The notes under the pieces are model-generated. The model had not been told where the DNA came from. It did no database searches and saw only the letters and a list, made by a program, of their open reading frames with translations. Source: Burkholderiales bacterium (GTDB lineage Bacteria > Pseudomonadota > Gammaproteobacteria > Burkholderiales > Burkholderiaceae_C). From it: a stretch of 64,000 nucleotides of DNA. The stretch covers positions 1 through 64,000 of the forward strand of contig JAABRA010000220.1 of NCBI GenBank assembly GCA_011391155.1. Direction: 5' to 3'. A program made the position numbers and the translations under genes. Of the stretch, positions 61,673 to 64,000 are shown piece after piece (position 1 is the stretch's first letter; each line of letters starts with the position of its first letter).

Positions 61673-64000
61673 ATGGACAAACACTACCTCACCCCGCTCT
61701 TTTCTCCCGAGTCCATTGCCGTTTTTGCCGGCAAGTGGGACGAACCGGATACCCAGACCTCCCAGGCCCAGGCGTTGCTCACGTCGTTGCGGGCCCAACG
61801 GTTTTCCGGAATCCTGACCTTCGTGGACGTTCACACCACCGGCACCCTGGCTGATCTGGCGCAGACGCGCGCAGACCTCGCCATCATTGCACTGCCGCAC
61901 GACGATGTCGCGGCGGCGCTTGAGATAGCCGGTCGAATCAAGTGCCGTGCCGCGGTGGTGATCTCCAGCGGCATTAACGCCACGCTAGCTGCTGAACTCA
62001 ATCGCGTCGCACGCCGCCACGGCATGTACCTCCTCGGTCCCAACTGCCTGGGTTTTCAGCGGCCCCGCGCCGGACTCAATGCCAGCGTCGCTGGAAAACT
62101 GGCGGCGCCCGGTCCGTTGGCGCTGGTGTCGCAGTCGGGCGCTCTGACCTCGTCGATCCTGGACTGGGCCACCCAGAACGCCGTGGGGTTCTCCACGGTC
62201 GTTTCGTTGGGGCCCAACACCTCGGTCGACATCGCCCAGGTACTCGATTTTCTCGCGTCTGATCCGCAAACCCACAGCATCGTCGTTTATCTCGAAGGCA
62301 TCTCCAGCGCGAGACGCTTCATGAGTGCCTTGCGTGCGGCCGCCAATGCCAAGCCTGTCGTGGTTCTCAAGGCCGGGCGCAAGAAGGCTGGAAACCAGGC
62401 CGCCAAGACCCATTCCGGCGCCATCGTGGGCAGCGACGACGTATTCGATGCGGCGCTGCGGCGCGCCGGTGCTGTGCGGGTGCGCTCGTTTGTGGCGCTG
62501 TTTTCGGCGGCCAAGTGCTTGGCCTCGCGCTACCGGCCGGTCGGAAAACGTCTGGCCATCGTCACCAACGGAGGTGGCCCCGGTGTGCTGGCTGCAGACT
62601 GGATCAGCGAGATCAACCTCCAGCTCGGTCAGCTCCAGCCAGAAGGTGTGGCCGCGTTGAAGCCGGTCCTGCCCCCTCTGGCCTCCCTGTGTGACCTGAT
62701 TGATCTGTCCGAGGAGGCCGCCCCTGAACACTATCGCGCCGCCGTCGAGGCGGCCAGCAAGGAAAGCCAGATCGACGGCGTGCTGGTCATCCATTCGCCC
62801 AAGGCGGGCTGTGACGCCAGCGCTGTGGCGCAAGCGCTGTCTGACTTCAAGCCGCGCATGAGCAAGCCTTTGCTGACGTGCTGGATGGGTGACGCTTCGG
62901 TGGGCGAATCACGCGCCATCCTGAACAACGCGATGATCCCGACCTTTCGCACCCCGGAAGCCGCGGTAGGCGCCTTTGGCAATATTGCTTCTTTTTATCA
63001 GAACCAGCAGCTGCTGCAGCAGACGCCGCCGCCGCTTTCAGCGCTCGCCGCACCCGACATCGAAGGCGCGCGCCTGCTGATCGAGAGCGTGCTGGCCGAG
63101 CGCCGCAACGTGCTGACCGAGATGGAATCCAAGGCGCTGCTGTCGGCCTTCCATATCCCGGTGACCAAGACCATCCTGGCGCGCAGCGCGAACGAGGCCA
63201 TGATGATTGCCACCCAGCTGGGCTTCCCGGTGGCCTTGAAAATAGACTCGCCCGACATCAGCCACAAATCCGATGTCAACGGCGTTGCGCTCAACGTCAT
63301 GAACGCCGTAGGCGTGCGCGACACCTGGAACGACATGATGCAGGCCGTGAAGCGCCAGCAGCCCAATGCACGCATCAATGGGGTGACCATCCAGAACATG
63401 GCGCGTCACCGGCGCGGCCGCGAGATCTACATCGGACTGGTCACGGACGACCCCTTTGGTCCAGTCATCGCCTTCGGCGCCGGCGGCACCATGATCGAAC
63501 TGCTCAACGACCGGGCCATGGAACTGCCACCGTTAAATCAATTCCTGGCACGCCGCCTCATTGACCGTGCCCGCGTCAGCGAGACCCTGGGTGAATGGCG
63601 CGGCGCCAGCGCTGTGGACATGGACGCGCTGGAACATGTGCTGCTGCGCGTCTCGGAAATGGTCTGCGAACTGCCCCAGCTGCGCGAGATGGACATCAAC
63701 CCCATCATCGTGGACGAGTCCGGCGCGGTGGCGGTGGACGCGCGTATCGTCATCGACAACGCGCAGCAGGCGCACGGCGGGCGCACCCGCAATTACAACC
63801 ACCTGGCCATCCTGCCTTACCCGGCGCGGCACGAGCAGGTCTGGCCGATGCGCGGCGGCGGGCAGTACACGGTGCGGCCGATTCATCCTGACGATGCCGA
63901 GATGTTGCAGACGCTGGTGCGTAGCCTGTCATCGGAGAGCCGTTATTTCCGCTTTGTCTCGTCGATGCACGAGTTGCCACCATCGATGCTGTCGCGTTTC
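61673..64000 (+). CDS. Acetyl-CoA-synthetase-like (ADP-forming) / GNAT fusion protein, partial
   Basis: 776 residues are visible and the frame runs off the window end; the track omits it for that reason. Order: CoA-binding Rossmann domain (about 8-130, 'LLGPNCLGFQRP'), succinyl-CoA-ligase-like domain ('LVSQSGALTSSILDW', then 'AKTHSGAIVGSDDVF' with the usual His), ATP-grasp domain (about 465-705, 'REMDINPIIVDESGAVAVDA'), and the start of a GNAT domain (from about 725, 'YTVRPIHPDDAEMLQTLVRS'). This is the layout of Pat/PatZ protein lysine acetyltransferases. The start at 61673 follows the deacetylase-like gene by 55 bases. Confidence 0.92.
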   Translation, partial: MDKHYLTPLFSPESIAVFAGKWDEPDTQTSQAQALLTSLRAQRFSGILTFVDVHTTGTLADLAQTRADLAIIALPHDDVAAALEIAGRIKCRAAVVISSGINATLAAELNRVARRHGMYLLGPNCLGFQRPRAGLNASVAGKLAAPGPLALVSQSGALTSSILDWATQNAVGFSTVVSLGPNTSVDIAQVLDFLASDPQTHSIVVYLEGISSARRFMSALRAAANAKPVVVLKAGRKKAGNQAAKTHSGAIVGSDDVFDAALRRAGAVRVRSFVALFSAAKCLASRYRPVGKRLAIVTNGGGPGVLAADWISEINLQLGQLQPEGVAALKPVLPPLASLCDLIDLSEEAAPEHYRAAVEAASKESQIDGVLVIHSPKAGCDASAVAQALSDFKPRMSKPLLTCWMGDASVGESRAILNNAMIPTFRTPEAAVGAFGNIASFYQNQQLLQQTPPPLSALAAPDIEGARLLIESVLAERRNVLTEMESKALLSAFHIPVTKTILARSANEAMMIATQLGFPVALKIDSPDISHKSDVNGVALNVMNAVGVRDTWNDMMQAVKRQQPNARINGVTIQNMARHRRGREIYIGLVTDDPFGPVIAFGAGGTMIELLNDRAMELPPLNQFLARRLIDRARVSETLGEWRGASAVDMDALEHVLLRVSEMVCELPQLREMDINPIIVDESGAVAVDARIVIDNAQQAHGGRTRNYNHLAILPYPARHEQVWPMRGGGQYTVRPIHPDDAEMLQTLVRSLSSESRYFRFVSSMHELPPSMLSRF

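Overview
The window is high-GC bacterial chromosome with tightly packed genes. Gene content points to Betaproteobacteria, order Burkholderiales, most likely Comamonadaceae: Bug-family (TctC) receptors, a UbiM-type ubiquinone hydroxylase, DUF2788 and DUF2189 proteins, a stand-alone infA, and the block mnmG-rsmG-lysE-parA-hydrolase-parB with ParB sites. This is inferred from families I recognise, not from a search. I see no rRNA, tRNA, transposase, prophage or CRISPR array. The genus is not determined.

Layout. 1-527: start of a glutaminase running off the left edge. 705-2705: acetyl-CoA hydrolase/transferase fused to a GNAT domain. 2774-10908: a group centred on a CHASE2 class III nucleotide cyclase, with FecR, OmpA and BON envelope proteins, and two proteins carrying intact cyclic-nucleotide-binding domains (a SulP transporter and a patatin phospholipase). 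11113-12658: universal stress protein and acyltransferase. 12733-16432: gntR with two Bug receptors, divergent from an amidohydrolase. 16535-18136: DMT exporter and vapBC. 18317-20315: marR, flavin reductase and a hydrolase. 20350-26895: M14 peptidase, cobalamin adenosyltransferase, hemerythrin, FAD oxidase and two secreted unknowns. 26949-33679: chromosome partition and tRNA-modification block with parS sites. 33922-36375: glutamate dehydrogenase, FMN reductase and a cysteine-cluster protein. 36456-45262: HAAT-type ABC importer operon with an aldehyde dehydrogenase, divergent AraC regulator, aldolase and a stress protein. 45336-48356: MFS transporter, old yellow enzyme, hemerythrin. 48458-51670: copper module copA / copZ-cueR. 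51754-61617: pirin, HPF-like, NhaR-like, small membrane proteins, infA, Spy-like, UbiM, hydrolase, histone-deacetylase-like. 61673-end: an acetyl-CoA-synthetase/GNAT fusion running off the right edge.

How parts work together. The cyclase group looks like a sensor that makes a cyclic nucleotide read by a membrane transporter and a lipase; patatin and cyclase are 26 bases apart on one strand. The ABC operon, aldehyde dehydrogenase and aldolase look like uptake and oxidation of an aromatic or branched acid/aldehyde under AraC control. The copper genes form a textbook CueR circuit. The terminal deacetylase/acetyltransferase pair looks like reversible protein acetylation.

Most unusual signals. 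(1) R1, an approximately 60-base dispersed repeat with core CCATTCCACGCTGGG, has at least eight copies; two lie inside genes in frame, one forming a signal peptide and one a transporter loop. (2) R2, an approximately 80-base GC-rich repeat, is inserted in frame once in a hydrolase and twice in copA, and also lies between genes. (3) A small cluster of DnaA boxes beside an AT-rich stretch lies in the only long non-coding gap (60284-60690). (4) An 18-base perfect palindrome covers the gntR start codon. Where the ORF track starts too far upstream I have moved the start using ribosome binding sites, signal peptides or family N-termini.
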